From assembly GCA_009835395.1 (NCBI GenBank), contig VXXM01000039.1, forward strand, positions 1 to 64,000: 64,000 bases of DNA, written 5' to 3'. The position numbers and the translations under genes are program-made. The stretch is from Acidimicrobiia bacterium (GTDB lineage: Bacteria > Actinomycetota > Acidimicrobiia > Acidimicrobiales > CATQHL01). Positions 17,573 to 25,161 of the stretch are shown here, in pieces; within the stretch, counting starts at the first letter, position 1, and the number at the start of each line of letters is the position of its first letter. Under the pieces are notes generated by a model, which was given only the letters and a program-made list of their open reading frames with translations, was not told the DNA's origin and did no database searches.

Positions 17573-19096
17573 ATGAGCGCCGCCCCGCCGCTGCTGGAGA
17601 TGCGCGGGATCACCAAGCGGTTCCCGGGCGTCCTCGCCAACGACGCCGTCGACTTCAACCTCGAGGCCGGCGAGGTGCACACTCTGCTGGGGGAGAACGG
17701 AGCGGGCAAGAGCACGCTCATGAAGATCCTCTACGGCATGTATCGCGCCGAGGCCGGCGAGGTCTTCCTGCGCGGGCAGCGGGTTGTGATCGACTCCCCG
17801 TCGGCCGCCATCGAGCACGGCATCGGCATGATCCACCAGCACTTCATGCTGGTGCCGCCCCTCACCGTGACAGAGAACGTGGCACTCGGACTGCAGTCGA
17901 GTCGCCGCCCGCTCACCGACCTGCCGACGGTGGCGAACCGGATCCGCGAGCTCTCAGAGACGTACGGGCTGCGCGTCAACCCCGACGCCCCCCTCTGGCA
18001 ACTCGCCGTGGGGGAGCGCCAGCGGGTGGAGATCCTCAAGGCCCTCTACCGGGAGGCGACCGTCCTGGTCATGGACGAGCCCACCGCGGTGCTCACCCCC
18101 CAGGAGGTGGACGAGCTGATCGTCGTCCTGCGCCGCATGGCCGCCGACGGTCGGGGCCTGGTCTTCATCTCGCACAAGCTGCACGAGGTGATGGCGGTCT
18201 CGGATCGCATCACTGTGCTGCGCGACGGCCGCGTGACCGGGGAGACCACGCCGGCCAACACCGACCGCGCCGAACTCGCCCGCCTCATGGTCGGCCGGCC
18301 AGTGCAGATGGTGCCGGATCGTCCCGACGTGCAACCCGGCGAGCCGTTGCTGGAGGTGACCGATCTCCACGTGCTGAGCGACCGCGGCGACGAGGCCGTG
18401 GCGGGGATGTCGTTCGGCGTGCGCGCCGGTGAGATCCTGGGACTGGCCGGGGTTTCCGGCAACGGCCAGTCCGAGTTGGCCCAGGCGATCGCCGGGCTGC
18501 GCCCCGTGCAGGAAGGCAGCGTCCTGATCGACGGGAACGACGTGACCGGGCAACACCCGCGGCGGGTGCGCGACGCCGGTCTCTCGTACGTGCCCGAGGA
18601 GCGCATGCGCGACGGCGTGATCGGGATGTTCTCGGTGGCGGAGAACCTGGTCCTGCTGAACCAGGGCACCGAGTTCAGCCGCAGGGGATTCCTGCGACTG
18701 GGGGCCATGCGGGAGCACTGCCGGGATCTGGTCGAGCGGTTCGCCGTCAAGACGCCCCACATCGACGTGCCGACGTCGAACCTCTCCGGCGGCAACATCC
18801 AGAAGCTCATCCTGGCTCGGGAGTTGTCGGCGGAGCCCAAGGTGATCCTGGCCGCCCAGCCCACGCGCGGCGTGGACGTCGGCGCCGCCGAGTACATCCA
18901 CAACCGGCTCGTGGCCCAGAAGGCGGCGGGGTGTGCCACCCTGCTGATCTCTGAGGACCTCGACGAGGTTCTGGCGCTGTCGGACCGCATTGGTGTGATG
19001 TACGAGGGCCGCATGATGGGCGTTCTGGATCGCGCGGAGGCCACCGTGGAGCGCCTTGGCCTCTGGATGGCGGGAGTGGCCGGCGGAGCGGCCTGA
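17573..19096 (+). CDS. BMP-type (nucleoside-class) ABC transporter ATP-binding protein
   Basis: A double-length ATPase (507 residues, YufO/NupO-like) energising the adjacent permeases. Two nucleotide-binding halves are visible. The first has Walker A GENGAGKSTLMKIL and Walker B VLVMDEPTAVLTP. The second has the variant P-loop region GVSGNGQSELAQAI and signature NLSGGNIQKL. The first half's signature is weakened (WQLAVGERQRVEI), as is normal for this group. ATG 17573 is chosen because the conserved LLEMRGITKRFPGV starts at once. The GTG at 17486 falls in the right arm of the intergenic hairpin and would add 29 unconserved residues. It is the last gene of the transporter set and converges with the regulator at 19124. 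Confidence 0.9.
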   Translation: MSAAPPLLEMRGITKRFPGVLANDAVDFNLEAGEVHTLLGENGAGKSTLMKILYGMYRAEAGEVFLRGQRVVIDSPSAAIEHGIGMIHQHFMLVPPLTVTENVALGLQSSRRPLTDLPTVANRIRELSETYGLRVNPDAPLWQLAVGERQRVEILKALYREATVLVMDEPTAVLTPQEVDELIVVLRRMAADGRGLVFISHKLHEVMAVSDRITVLRDGRVTGETTPANTDRAELARLMVGRPVQMVPDRPDVQPGEPLLEVTDLHVLSDRGDEAVAGMSFGVRAGEILGLAGVSGNGQSELAQAIAGLRPVQEGSVLIDGNDVTGQHPRRVRDAGLSYVPEERMRDGVIGMFSVAENLVLLNQGTEFSRRGFLRLGAMREHCRDLVERFAVKTPHIDVPTSNLSGGNIQKLILARELSAEPKVILAAQPTRGVDVGAAEYIHNRLVAQKAAGCATLLISEDLDEVLALSDRIGVMYEGRMMGVLDRAEATVERLGLWMAGVAGGAA

Positions 19097-19123
19097 GGCA
19101 GGCGGCCGCAGACGTTCCGGTCG

Positions 19124-19516
19124 CTAACCCTCGCGGTCGCGACCGCCCGAAGCCGGCTGCTCCATGGCGTTGAGGTAGTTGTAGATGGTGATGCGGCTGA
19201 CCCCCATGGCGGCCGCAACGTCCTCCACACCCTTGCGCAGCAGGAAGGCGCCCCGCTCGGTCAGCAGCCGCACCGCGATCTGCTTGTCGGTGCGCGACAG
19301 GTTCGCCAGCGAGTCGCCCAGCTCGCGTTCGATCGTCTCGATCAGGCGACCCAGCGCGCCGTCCAGCCCCTGCAGGCGCAGCACGCCCACTGTCTCGCCC
19401 TCGAACTCCAGGGGAATGTCCCCGGGCGTCTGCTCACCCGTCGGCAGCAACTCGCCGCCCACCGCAGCCGCAACGGGCCGCAGTGTTCGCCAGAGCGGGT
19501 GCTCGTCGTCGCTCAT
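19124..19516 (-). CDS. YheO/DauR-type helix-turn-helix transcriptional regulator
   Basis: A small (130-residue) DNA-binding protein. Its C-terminal half matches the HTH_22 type of YheO/DauR regulators: LSRTDKQIAVRLLTERGAFL followed by the recognition region VEDVAAAMGVSRITIYNYLN. The N-terminal ~60 residues are short compared with DauR, whose PAS-like YheO domain is longer, so the sensor is reduced. Its start overlaps the stop of the upstream thiamine-binding-family gene (ATGA), so both belong to one minus-strand unit. A perfect palindrome lies between this unit and the divergent carbamoylase gene and is the obvious candidate target. Function inferred: local control of ureide or nucleobase catabolism. 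Confidence 0.75.
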   Translation of the reverse strand: MSDDEHPLWRTLRPVAAAVGGELLPTGEQTPGDIPLEFEGETVGVLRLQGLDGALGRLIETIERELGDSLANLSRTDKQIAVRLLTERGAFLLRKGVEDVAAAMGVSRITIYNYLNAMEQPASGGRDREG

Positions 19517-19791
19517 TCGTCGCCGGCCCGTGCCGGCGCGTCGGGGGGCTCTAGCCCAGGCCGCTCGAGACGGAGGGCGATCCTCGTGGCGCCCGCCTGG
19601 GTGGCGTCGCGAATCATGACCGCCACCGCCTGCGCCAGCCGCTCGGGCTCGCCCGCGGCGGTTGTTGCGAACGGCCCCACGTCGGTGGCGATGCCGAGGT
19701 CCTCGAAGGCGGCAATCGCCGCCTCCACGTGCGGGCCCGGCGAACCCTCCGAGAAGGGCTCGACGAAAAACTCGATGTGTACGATTCCCAT
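19513..19791 (-). CDS. MTH1187/YkoF-like thiamine-binding family protein
   Basis: A 92-residue protein starting MGIVHIEFFVEPFSEG, with the ferredoxin-like alpha/beta pattern and the late RIALRLER strand of the MTH1187 (thiamine-binding, formerly DUF77) family. Members bind thiamine or related pyrimidines and often accompany uptake or salvage genes. It is short but compact, with its stop overlapping the start of the DauR-type regulator by four bases. The start at 19791 follows the divergent operator region with no clear SD, so it may be leaderless. Assignment is by overall pattern only; binding to thiamine itself is not shown by any single residue I can point to. Confidence 0.7.
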   Translation of the reverse strand: MGIVHIEFFVEPFSEGSPGPHVEAAIAAFEDLGIATDVGPFATTAAGEPERLAQAVAVMIRDATQAGATRIALRLERPGLEPPDAPARAGDE

Positions 19792-19823
19792 GGCAGTGCC
19801 GATCGCCGGTTGGCCGGTGGGGT

Positions 19824-19849
19824 CATTGACACCCCCCGGGGTGTCAATG
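19824..19849. promoter_or_regulatory. Perfect 26-bp palindromic operator in a divergent promoter region
   Basis: CATTGACACCCC and its exact reverse complement face each other around a 2-bp CC centre, in the 69-bp gap between the divergent thiamine-binding/regulator unit and the carbamoylase gene. Each arm holds TTGACA, the consensus -35 hexamer, on one strand. A repressor binding here would block both promoters. Confidence 0.75.
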
Positions 19850-19860
19850 AGCATAGGCAC

Positions 19861-21192
19861 GTGAGCAATGCAGCGAGCAGCGATCTGGGTGACCTGCGGA
19901 TAGACGTCGACCGGCTCCTGGGCCGCCTGGAGGCCCTGGCGCAGATCGGCGACACCGGCGACGGCGGGAACTGCCGGCTGGCGCTGACCGACGAGGACCG
20001 CGACGGGCGGGACCTGGTGGTGGGCTGGATGCGCGACCTGGGCCTGTCGGTCACGGTGGATGTCGTCGGCAACGTGGTCGCCGTGTACCCGGGCGCCGGT
20101 GACGGTCCCCCCGTCATGACCGGCAGCCATATCGACACCGTCCGGACCGGCGGCCGCTACGACGGCAACCTGGGCGTGCTGGCCGGGTTGGAGGTCATCG
20201 AAACCCTCAGCACCGCCGGCGTGCGGCTGCGCCGCCCTTTGGCTGTCGCCTTCTTCACCGATGAGGAGGGCTCGCGGTTCCCGCCCGACATGCTGGGGAG
20301 CCTCACGTTCGTGGGCGGCATGAGCGTCGAGGAGGCTCTCGACGTGACCGACAGCGACGGGATCACCGTGGGCGCCGAGTTGGACCGCATCGGCTACCGC
20401 GGGGCCGCCCCGTGTCCCGCCCCGGCGCCGTTCGCCTTCGTCGAGCTGCACATCGAGCAGGGCCCCGTGCTGGAGCAGGATGGCGTCACCATCGGTGCGG
20501 TCACCGGCGTGCAGGGCATCTCCTGGCAGGAGGTGACCATCGAGGGGCAGTCCAACCACGCTGGCACGACGCCGATGCACATGCGCCGCGACGCCGGCCA
20601 CGCCGCCGCCCGCGTGGCGGTGGCGGCGCGGGAGATTGCCGCCGACATCGGTGGCTACCAGGTCGCCACGGTCGGGGTCATGGACCTGCACCCCGACCTG
20701 GTGAACGTGGTCGCCGGTAGGGCGCGGCTCTGCGTGGACATGCGCAACATCCACGAGCAGGAGCTGCAGCAGGCGGAACGGCTCATGGCGACGAGCATCG
20801 AGCGGATCGCCGCCTCCGAGGGCGTCGGCATCTCCACCCGCTCCATGGCCCGCTTCGAGCCGGTCATCTTCGACATCCCGCTGGTGGACCTCGTGGAGGC
20901 CACCGCCCGGCGCCTGGGTCACAGCGTGAAGCGTCTGCCCTCGGGCGCCGGCCACGACGCCCAGATGCTGGCGAGGGTCTGTCCCACCGGGATGATCTTC
21001 GTGCAGAGCCACAAGGGGCTCAGCCACAATCCTGCCGAGTACACCGCACCCGCCGACCTGGCGGCCGGCGCCGACGTGCTGCTGCAGGTGATGATCGACC
21101 TTGCCACCCGCGAGGGCGACATCCCGGAGGTGTCGCCGACGGGCGGCGAGTTCGCCCGCGGCGAGCGGGGGGTCGGCGCGGCACACGACTGA
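19861..21192 (+). CDS. M20-family N-carbamoyl-L-amino acid hydrolase / allantoate amidohydrolase-type enzyme
   Basis: A zinc or manganese amidohydrolase (443 residues) cleaving ureido (carbamoyl) compounds to an amine, CO2 and ammonia. The M20 metal ligands are recognisable: GSHIDTV, GRYDGNLGVLAGLE, DEEGSRFPPDMLGS, ELHIEQGPVLE, then QSNHAGTTPMHMRRDAGHAAA in the dimerisation domain and the final ligand region SGAGHDAQML with SHKGLSHNPAEY. These match HyuC/AmaB and AllC. GTG 19861 is preferred: sequence upstream of it in the same frame runs through the palindrome and the antisense gene. Whether it acts on carbamoyl amino acids, allantoate or a pyrimidine ureide cannot be read from sequence. The neighbouring nucleoside-class transporter and carbonic anhydrase suit any of these. 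Confidence 0.88.
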   Translation: MSNAASSDLGDLRIDVDRLLGRLEALAQIGDTGDGGNCRLALTDEDRDGRDLVVGWMRDLGLSVTVDVVGNVVAVYPGAGDGPPVMTGSHIDTVRTGGRYDGNLGVLAGLEVIETLSTAGVRLRRPLAVAFFTDEEGSRFPPDMLGSLTFVGGMSVEEALDVTDSDGITVGAELDRIGYRGAAPCPAPAPFAFVELHIEQGPVLEQDGVTIGAVTGVQGISWQEVTIEGQSNHAGTTPMHMRRDAGHAAARVAVAAREIAADIGGYQVATVGVMDLHPDLVNVVAGRARLCVDMRNIHEQELQQAERLMATSIERIAASEGVGISTRSMARFEPVIFDIPLVDLVEATARRLGHSVKRLPSGAGHDAQMLARVCPTGMIFVQSHKGLSHNPAEYTAPADLAAGADVLLQVMIDLATREGDIPEVSPTGGEFARGERGVGAAHD

Positions 21193-21211
21193 GCGCGCCG
21201 CCCGTTCGTTG

Positions 21212-21243
21212 CCGCCGGCCTGCTCCCGGGAGGAGACCGGCGG
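21212..21243. terminator. Nested hairpin between convergent carbamoylase and carbonic anhydrase genes
   Basis: CCGCCGG (21212-21218) pairs with CCGGCGG (21237-21243). The enclosed segment contains the perfect palindrome CTCCCGGGAG. It lies in a 66-bp convergent gap, consistent with a bidirectional terminator. Confidence 0.5.
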
Positions 21244-21258
21244 TTCCGGCGTGGAGGG

Positions 21259-21753
21259 TCAGTTCACCTCGTGGAGCGCCCCGGTGTCGACGTCGTAGAT
21301 GAATCCCCGCACCGGGATCGACTGGTCGAGGTGCTCGCTGGCACGGATGGTCGCGATGTCGTCGCGGACGCTCTGCTCGAGGTCGCCGAAGGGCAGGAAG
21401 TCGATGTCGCTGGCGTCGCTGCCGCGCCGCTCGGCGAGGATGCCCCGCAGGTCGTCGTTGGAGAACGTGACCATCCCGCAGTCGGTGTGATGGACGACGA
21501 TGAACTCCCTGGTGCCCAGCAGGGTCGAGGAGATGATGAGCGAGCGGATGGCGTCGTCGGAGACGCGCCCGCCGGCGTTGCGGATCACGTGGGCGTCGCC
21601 GAGGGTCAGGCCCAGCATCTCCGACGGGTGGATGCGGGCGTCCATGCAGACCACCGCCGCCACCCCGCGAGCCGGGGGCATGGGCTTGTTGCCCTCGCTG
21701 AAGCCTGCGACGTAGGCGGCGTTGGCTTCGAGCATCGTTGCTGTCTCGGACAT
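21259..21753 (-). CDS. Beta-class carbonic anhydrase
   Basis: Interconverts CO2 and bicarbonate. The 164-residue protein has the zinc and catalytic residues of small beta-carbonic anhydrases: Cys-x-Asp-x-Arg in VVCMDARIHP (about residue 36), and His and Cys in VVHHTDCGM (about residues 88-91), with RNAGGRVSDDAIRSL between them. GGAGG 7 nt before the ATG is a good SD. It lies beside the carbamoylase and a cysteine hydrolase that would release CO2, so a role in converting that CO2 to bicarbonate is a reasonable inference, but the enzyme could also serve general metabolism such as carboxylases. Confidence 0.9.
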   Translation of the reverse strand: MSETATMLEANAAYVAGFSEGNKPMPPARGVAAVVCMDARIHPSEMLGLTLGDAHVIRNAGGRVSDDAIRSLIISSTLLGTREFIVVHHTDCGMVTFSNDDLRGILAERRGSDASDIDFLPFGDLEQSVRDDIATIRASEHLDQSIPVRGFIYDVDTGALHEVN

Positions 21754-21855
21754 GAATGATCCTCCGGTTCTCCGGTGCGATTGCAGTGCCGGCAGTCGGC
21801 CGACCGGAGCAGGCTACAGGAATCCCGACCAAAACACTCGGCAATAAGATTGATT

Positions 21856-21877
21856 CCCGCTCTCGCGGATTCGCGGG
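21856..21877 (-). terminator. Possible terminator of the isochorismatase-family gene
   Basis: CCCGC (21856-21860) can pair with GCGGG (21873-21877). On the minus strand the hairpin is followed by an AT-rich tail (AATCAATCTTATT). It lies about 20 bp past the stop at 21899. The stem is short. Confidence 0.35.
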
Positions 21878-21898
21878 TGTCCGGTCGGGTCGCGCTCG

Positions 21899-22621
21899 TT
21901 AGTGGTCCCAGGCGGTGGTGATCTCGGCGATGGAGGCGACCTGGCCGAAGAAGTGGTCGATTGTGGTGAGGGTGGCTTCGTGCTCGGTGTTGCTGTAGGC
22001 GGCGGTGCCGTCCGAGCAGAGCACCACGTAGAAGTCGCGCATGAAGGCGTCGCGTGCGGTTGTCTCGACGCAGACGTTGGTTGCCACCCCTGCAAGCACG
22101 ACCGTGCGGATGCCGGCGGTGCGCAGGACGGTCTCCAGGTCGGTGCGCAGGAATGCGCTGTAGCGGTGCTTGGTGACGACGGGGTCACCGGGAGCGGGCC
22201 GCACGTTGCCGTAGTAGTCGCCGCCGAAGGAGTCCTCCACGCACACCGGCCGCAGCGTGTAGCTGCCGGCCCGGCGCCGGGTGGCCTGCTCGAGGATCAC
22301 GTCGCTGAGGTAGCGGTTGTCCTCGCTGGATAGCACGCTGCGGACGAACACCACCAGCACGCCGGCTCGCCGGGCCGAGCCGATGAAGCCCTCCAATCGC
22401 TCGGCGGTGACGACCGCCGAGCCGACATCGAGCCCCTCGGCGCTCATCATGCCGTCCGGCGAGCAGAAGTCGTTCTGCACGTCGACCACCACGAGGGCGG
22501 TGTGGGCCGGCGCCACCTTCTCGGCCAGGCTCCACAGCGGCTGAACGCGCGACAGATGCTCGGCGGCGCGGCGAGCCGCGCTGTCGACGTCCTCGCCGGT
22601 ACTTCCTTGGCTCAGGCCCAC
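21899..22621 (-). CDS. Isochorismatase-family cysteine hydrolase (ureidoacrylate/N-carbamoylsarcosine amidase-like)
   Basis: A 240-residue amidohydrolase with the family's catalytic triad: Asp in VVVDVQNDFCSP, Lys in VTKHRYSAF and the nucleophile Cys in GVATNVCVETTARDAF, with the cis-peptide bond region GVAT. Members cleave amide or carbamoyl bonds, and the layout recalls RutB (ureidoacrylate hydrolysis in pyrimidine degradation) and N-carbamoylsarcosine amidase. The N-terminal ~40 residues before the core are longer than usual and unrecognised. The start is a GTG at 22621 with no strong SD. It sits on the same strand as carbonic anhydrase and close to the carbamoylase, supporting, but not proving, a ureide or pyrimidine role. 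Confidence 0.82.
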   Translation of the reverse strand: MGLSQGSTGEDVDSAARRAAEHLSRVQPLWSLAEKVAPAHTALVVVDVQNDFCSPDGMMSAEGLDVGSAVVTAERLEGFIGSARRAGVLVVFVRSVLSSEDNRYLSDVILEQATRRRAGSYTLRPVCVEDSFGGDYYGNVRPAPGDPVVTKHRYSAFLRTDLETVLRTAGIRTVVLAGVATNVCVETTARDAFMRDFYVVLCSDGTAAYSNTEHEATLTTIDHFFGQVASIAEITTAWDH

Positions 22622-22707
22622 TGGAACCCGCTCTGTCCGAGTCGCCGCATGCTCCTGGGTTCTTATTCGGGCCCCCGGGGCACGCAGACCCCTGGCGTCG
22701 TCGCCGT

Positions 22708-22995
22708 CTAGACGCCCTCGACCTGTATGAGTGTGCCCTCGATGGCACCGGAGGCGAGTTCCCGGAGGTTCACGAACTCGTCGGAGGCGAACATGGCCTC
22801 AATGTCGTCGGCGCTGTCGAACTCGACGAGGATGAGCCGCCGCGGCCTCCAGTCACCCCTCAGAAGTTTGACGTCGCCGCCGCTGACGAGGTATCTCCCG
22901 CCGTAGTTCTCCAGGAGTGCCATGCCCCGCTCCTGGTACTCCTCATAACTGTCCTCGTCGATCACGTCGATGCTTGAGATCAAGTACGCCGCCAT
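22708..22995 (-). CDS. DUF1330 family protein
   Basis: A 95-residue alpha/beta-barrel-like small protein with the DUF1330 pattern: MAAYLISSIDVIDEDSYEEY, the central GGRYLVSGGDVKLLRG, and RRLILVEFDSADDIEAMFAS. The fold is a dimeric ferredoxin-like barrel seen in many catabolic clusters; no biochemical role is established. It is on the minus strand downstream of the P450 operon and upstream of the isochorismatase gene, separated from both by under 100 bp, so it could belong to either unit. Confidence 0.82.
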   Translation of the reverse strand: MAAYLISSIDVIDEDSYEEYQERGMALLENYGGRYLVSGGDVKLLRGDWRPRRLILVEFDSADDIEAMFASDEFVNLRELASGAIEGTLIQVEGV

Positions 22996-23064
22996 TGCCC
23001 AACCTCCTCGGGCTCGTCGGATTGCGTTCAGTCGTCGCGGACTCCCGGCACCCTACTGGTAGGT

Positions 23065-23087
23065 CTCGCGGAGCGCCCGCCCGCGAG
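23065..23087 (-). terminator. Hairpin after the minus-strand P450 operon
   Basis: CTCGCGG (23065-23071) and CCGCGAG (23081-23087) form a 7-bp stem with a 9-nt loop just past the P450 stop. There is no T-tract, so it is a weak terminator candidate. Confidence 0.3.
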
Positions 23088-23093
23088 TGTCGG

Positions 23094-24323
23094 TCAAACC
23101 GCGGGCCGGAAGACAAGCTCCACGTGGCGGGGGCCGCGGGTGAAGATGCCGGTCTCGTCGGCCTCGAAGCCGGGGGCGAAGTCCATCGCGGGGAGCCTGT
23201 CCAGCAGGGCGTCCATGGCGACGTCCACCTCCACCCGGGTCAGATGCGCCCCCACGCAGAAGTGCCGCCCGAGGGCGAACTCCACGTGATTGGCGGCGGC
23301 GTTGAACGCCTTCGCCACGTTCAAGTCGGCGCGGTGGATGTCGAACTTGTCGGGATCGGCGAACTGGTCGGGGTCGCGATTGGCAGCGCCGAGCACGCAG
23401 GCCACCGTCCCCCCGGCGGGGACCACGCCGCCGGACAGCTCGGTGTCGCGTTCGGCTTGGCGCATGATCATCTGCACCGGTCCCGAGTGGCGCAGCGTCT
23501 CGGCCAACGCCGCAGTGATCAGTGATCGGTCGCTGCGCACGGCCTCCATCTGCTCGGGATCCTCGAGCAGGCGACACACCATCGAGGCCAGCGCGTTGTC
23601 GGTCGTCTCCCCGCCCGCACTCACCAGCAGGCTCGTGAAGGCCCGCACTTCCCAGTCCTCCATGGTGATGCCGTCGGAACTCCCCTCCAGCATCTTCGAG
23701 AGCAGGTCCTCGCCGGGATTCTCTCGCCGGTCGGCGATGATGGGCGTGAGGTAGTCGGCGAACTGCGCCTGCGCCTCGAGGCCCCGCCGCTCCACCTCCG
23801 GGTCGCCGGCGAAGTTGGACTGGAACTCGATGCCCAGGTCCACCCAGCGGCGGAAGGTCTCGTGGTCCTCCAGCGGGAGCCCGATCATGTACATGATCAC
23901 GTCGAGCGGGAACTTCTTGGTGAACTGCTCGCGCAGGTCAACGTGGCCGTCGGACTCGAATCGGTCGATCAGCTTGTGGGCGGTGTGCTCGATGATGTCC
24001 CGCACCCGCGTCTCGAGGTAGGTGCCGCGGAACTGCGGGCCGACGATGTTGCGGTGGGCGGAGTGCTCGCGGCCGTCGAGCTGCAGCATCGTGCGGCCAC
24101 CGTGGATGGGTTCGTTCTGCCACTCGTAGTTGCGGCTGGAGAACGACTCGCCGTCCTTGAATATCCGTTCCACATCCCGGTAGCGAGACACCATCCAGAA
24201 CCCCGAGACCTCGTGGTGGTACAGCGGGTATCGCTCCCGCATCTCGGCGTAGAACGGGTACGGGTCGGCGTTGAACTCCGGCGCCAGGATGTCCGGTCCG
24301 GCTGCGGCGGCAACGGCTGTCAT
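23094..24323 (-). CDS. Cytochrome P450 (AGGETTD/NYEWQ group, copy 1)
   Basis: A soluble bacterial P450 monooxygenase (409 residues), which hydroxylates a small hydrophobic substrate using electrons from ferredoxin. It shows the I-helix oxygen-activation motif SAGGETTDN, the K-helix ETLRHSG (ExxR) and the heme-binding FALGRHFCVGA with the thiolate Cys. The ATG at 24323 (MTAVAAAAGPDILAPEF) matches where its two paralogues at 29593 and 30871 begin. It shares with them NYEWQ and the PAG-TV segments, so the three are one subfamily split across both divergent operons. It is last in the minus-strand catabolic operon. No ferredoxin or reductase gene is in the window. Confidence 0.92.
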   Translation of the reverse strand: MTAVAAAAGPDILAPEFNADPYPFYAEMRERYPLYHHEVSGFWMVSRYRDVERIFKDGESFSSRNYEWQNEPIHGGRTMLQLDGREHSAHRNIVGPQFRGTYLETRVRDIIEHTAHKLIDRFESDGHVDLREQFTKKFPLDVIMYMIGLPLEDHETFRRWVDLGIEFQSNFAGDPEVERRGLEAQAQFADYLTPIIADRRENPGEDLLSKMLEGSSDGITMEDWEVRAFTSLLVSAGGETTDNALASMVCRLLEDPEQMEAVRSDRSLITAALAETLRHSGPVQMIMRQAERDTELSGGVVPAGGTVACVLGAANRDPDQFADPDKFDIHRADLNVAKAFNAAANHVEFALGRHFCVGAHLTRVEVDVAMDALLDRLPAMDFAPGFEADETGIFTRGPRHVELVFRPAV

Positions 24324-24385
24324 TGTCTCGGTTCTCCTCGGGTCGTGCGGCTGGGTCGGGCTCGCTGGCAGGCGAAGTGTGCCTG

Positions 24386-25084
24386 TCAGACGCCCCGGTG
24401 GCGGTAGTCGGCGGCCTGTCGGCCCATGAGATCCCAGGTCTGCTCCAGGTAGCCGGCCACCTCGTCGATGAGTTTGCGCATCGGAAGCCGGGTCTCGGTG
24501 GGAAGCTCCGGCGCCCCGGTGGGCTCCAGCGTGACATCCAGTCGGGCCATCTGGTCGAGCGTGACGTGGAGGGCGGCCGCGCGCGGCAGGCTGCGCCCGA
24601 CGGTGATACCCCCGTGCCACGGGATGAGCACGGTCGAGCAGTCACCGATCACCGGCCCGATCGAGGCGAAGTCGTCGTCGGGGCTCATGACCTGGTCCTC
24701 GTAGAAGAGGGTGCACAGGTTGTGGCGCATCTTCAGCGGCCGCGCCATCGAAGCCAGGGCGCAGATCCAGAACGAATGCGTGTGCACGATCGAGTTCACG
24801 TCGGAGCGCTGGCCGTAGATGCCGGCATGGAACTCCCAGCCGGGGCTGATGAAGCGGTTGCCCGCGAGCAGGTTGCCCTCGTAGTCGAGCTTCATCACGT
24901 CATCACGGCCCACCTCGCCGAGGGTGCGGTCGAAGGCGTTGATCCAGAGGGCGTCCTCGCCGGGCGCCCGGACGCTGACATGGCCGCCGATCCCGGTGTC
25001 GCAGCCGTTGGCGGCGAGGGCCTTGCAGGCGGTCACGATGTCGCCGATCACGTCGGGAGAGTTCGCGGCTGGGGTGGTGGTCAT
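24386..25084 (-). CDS. Class II aldolase/adducin-family protein
   Basis: A 232-residue member of the family that includes fuculose-phosphate aldolase, ribulose-phosphate epimerase and decarboxylating variants; these use a divalent metal to make or break a C-C bond next to a carbonyl. Visible are GIGGHVSVRAPGED, the N-terminal substrate-loop region, EFHAGIYGQRSDVNSIVHTHS with the paired metal histidines HTH, and a later His in PWHGGITVG. In catabolic clusters such proteins often cleave hydroxy-ketone or beta-hydroxy intermediates. It lies between a P450 and an NTF2-like gene in the minus-strand operon, so it probably acts late in that pathway. Confidence 0.82.
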   Translation of the reverse strand: MTTTPAANSPDVIGDIVTACKALAANGCDTGIGGHVSVRAPGEDALWINAFDRTLGEVGRDDVMKLDYEGNLLAGNRFISPGWEFHAGIYGQRSDVNSIVHTHSFWICALASMARPLKMRHNLCTLFYEDQVMSPDDDFASIGPVIGDCSTVLIPWHGGITVGRSLPRAAALHVTLDQMARLDVTLEPTGAPELPTETRLPMRKLIDEVAGYLEQTWDLMGRQAADYRHRGV

Positions 25085-25161
25085 GGTGATTCGTCCTTGC
25101 GTCGGTCGGACTCTCTCAGAGTATGCGCGGCGGTTCGATCACGACAGATTGGCGGCCGCGG

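Noticed and set aside
15302-17842. Long minus-strand open frame (over 800 codons) opposite the BMP gene
   Set aside because: It is antisense to a clear lipoprotein gene, mirrors its duplication, has an Arg/His-rich composition typical of GC-rich antisense frames, and no recognisable domain or SD.
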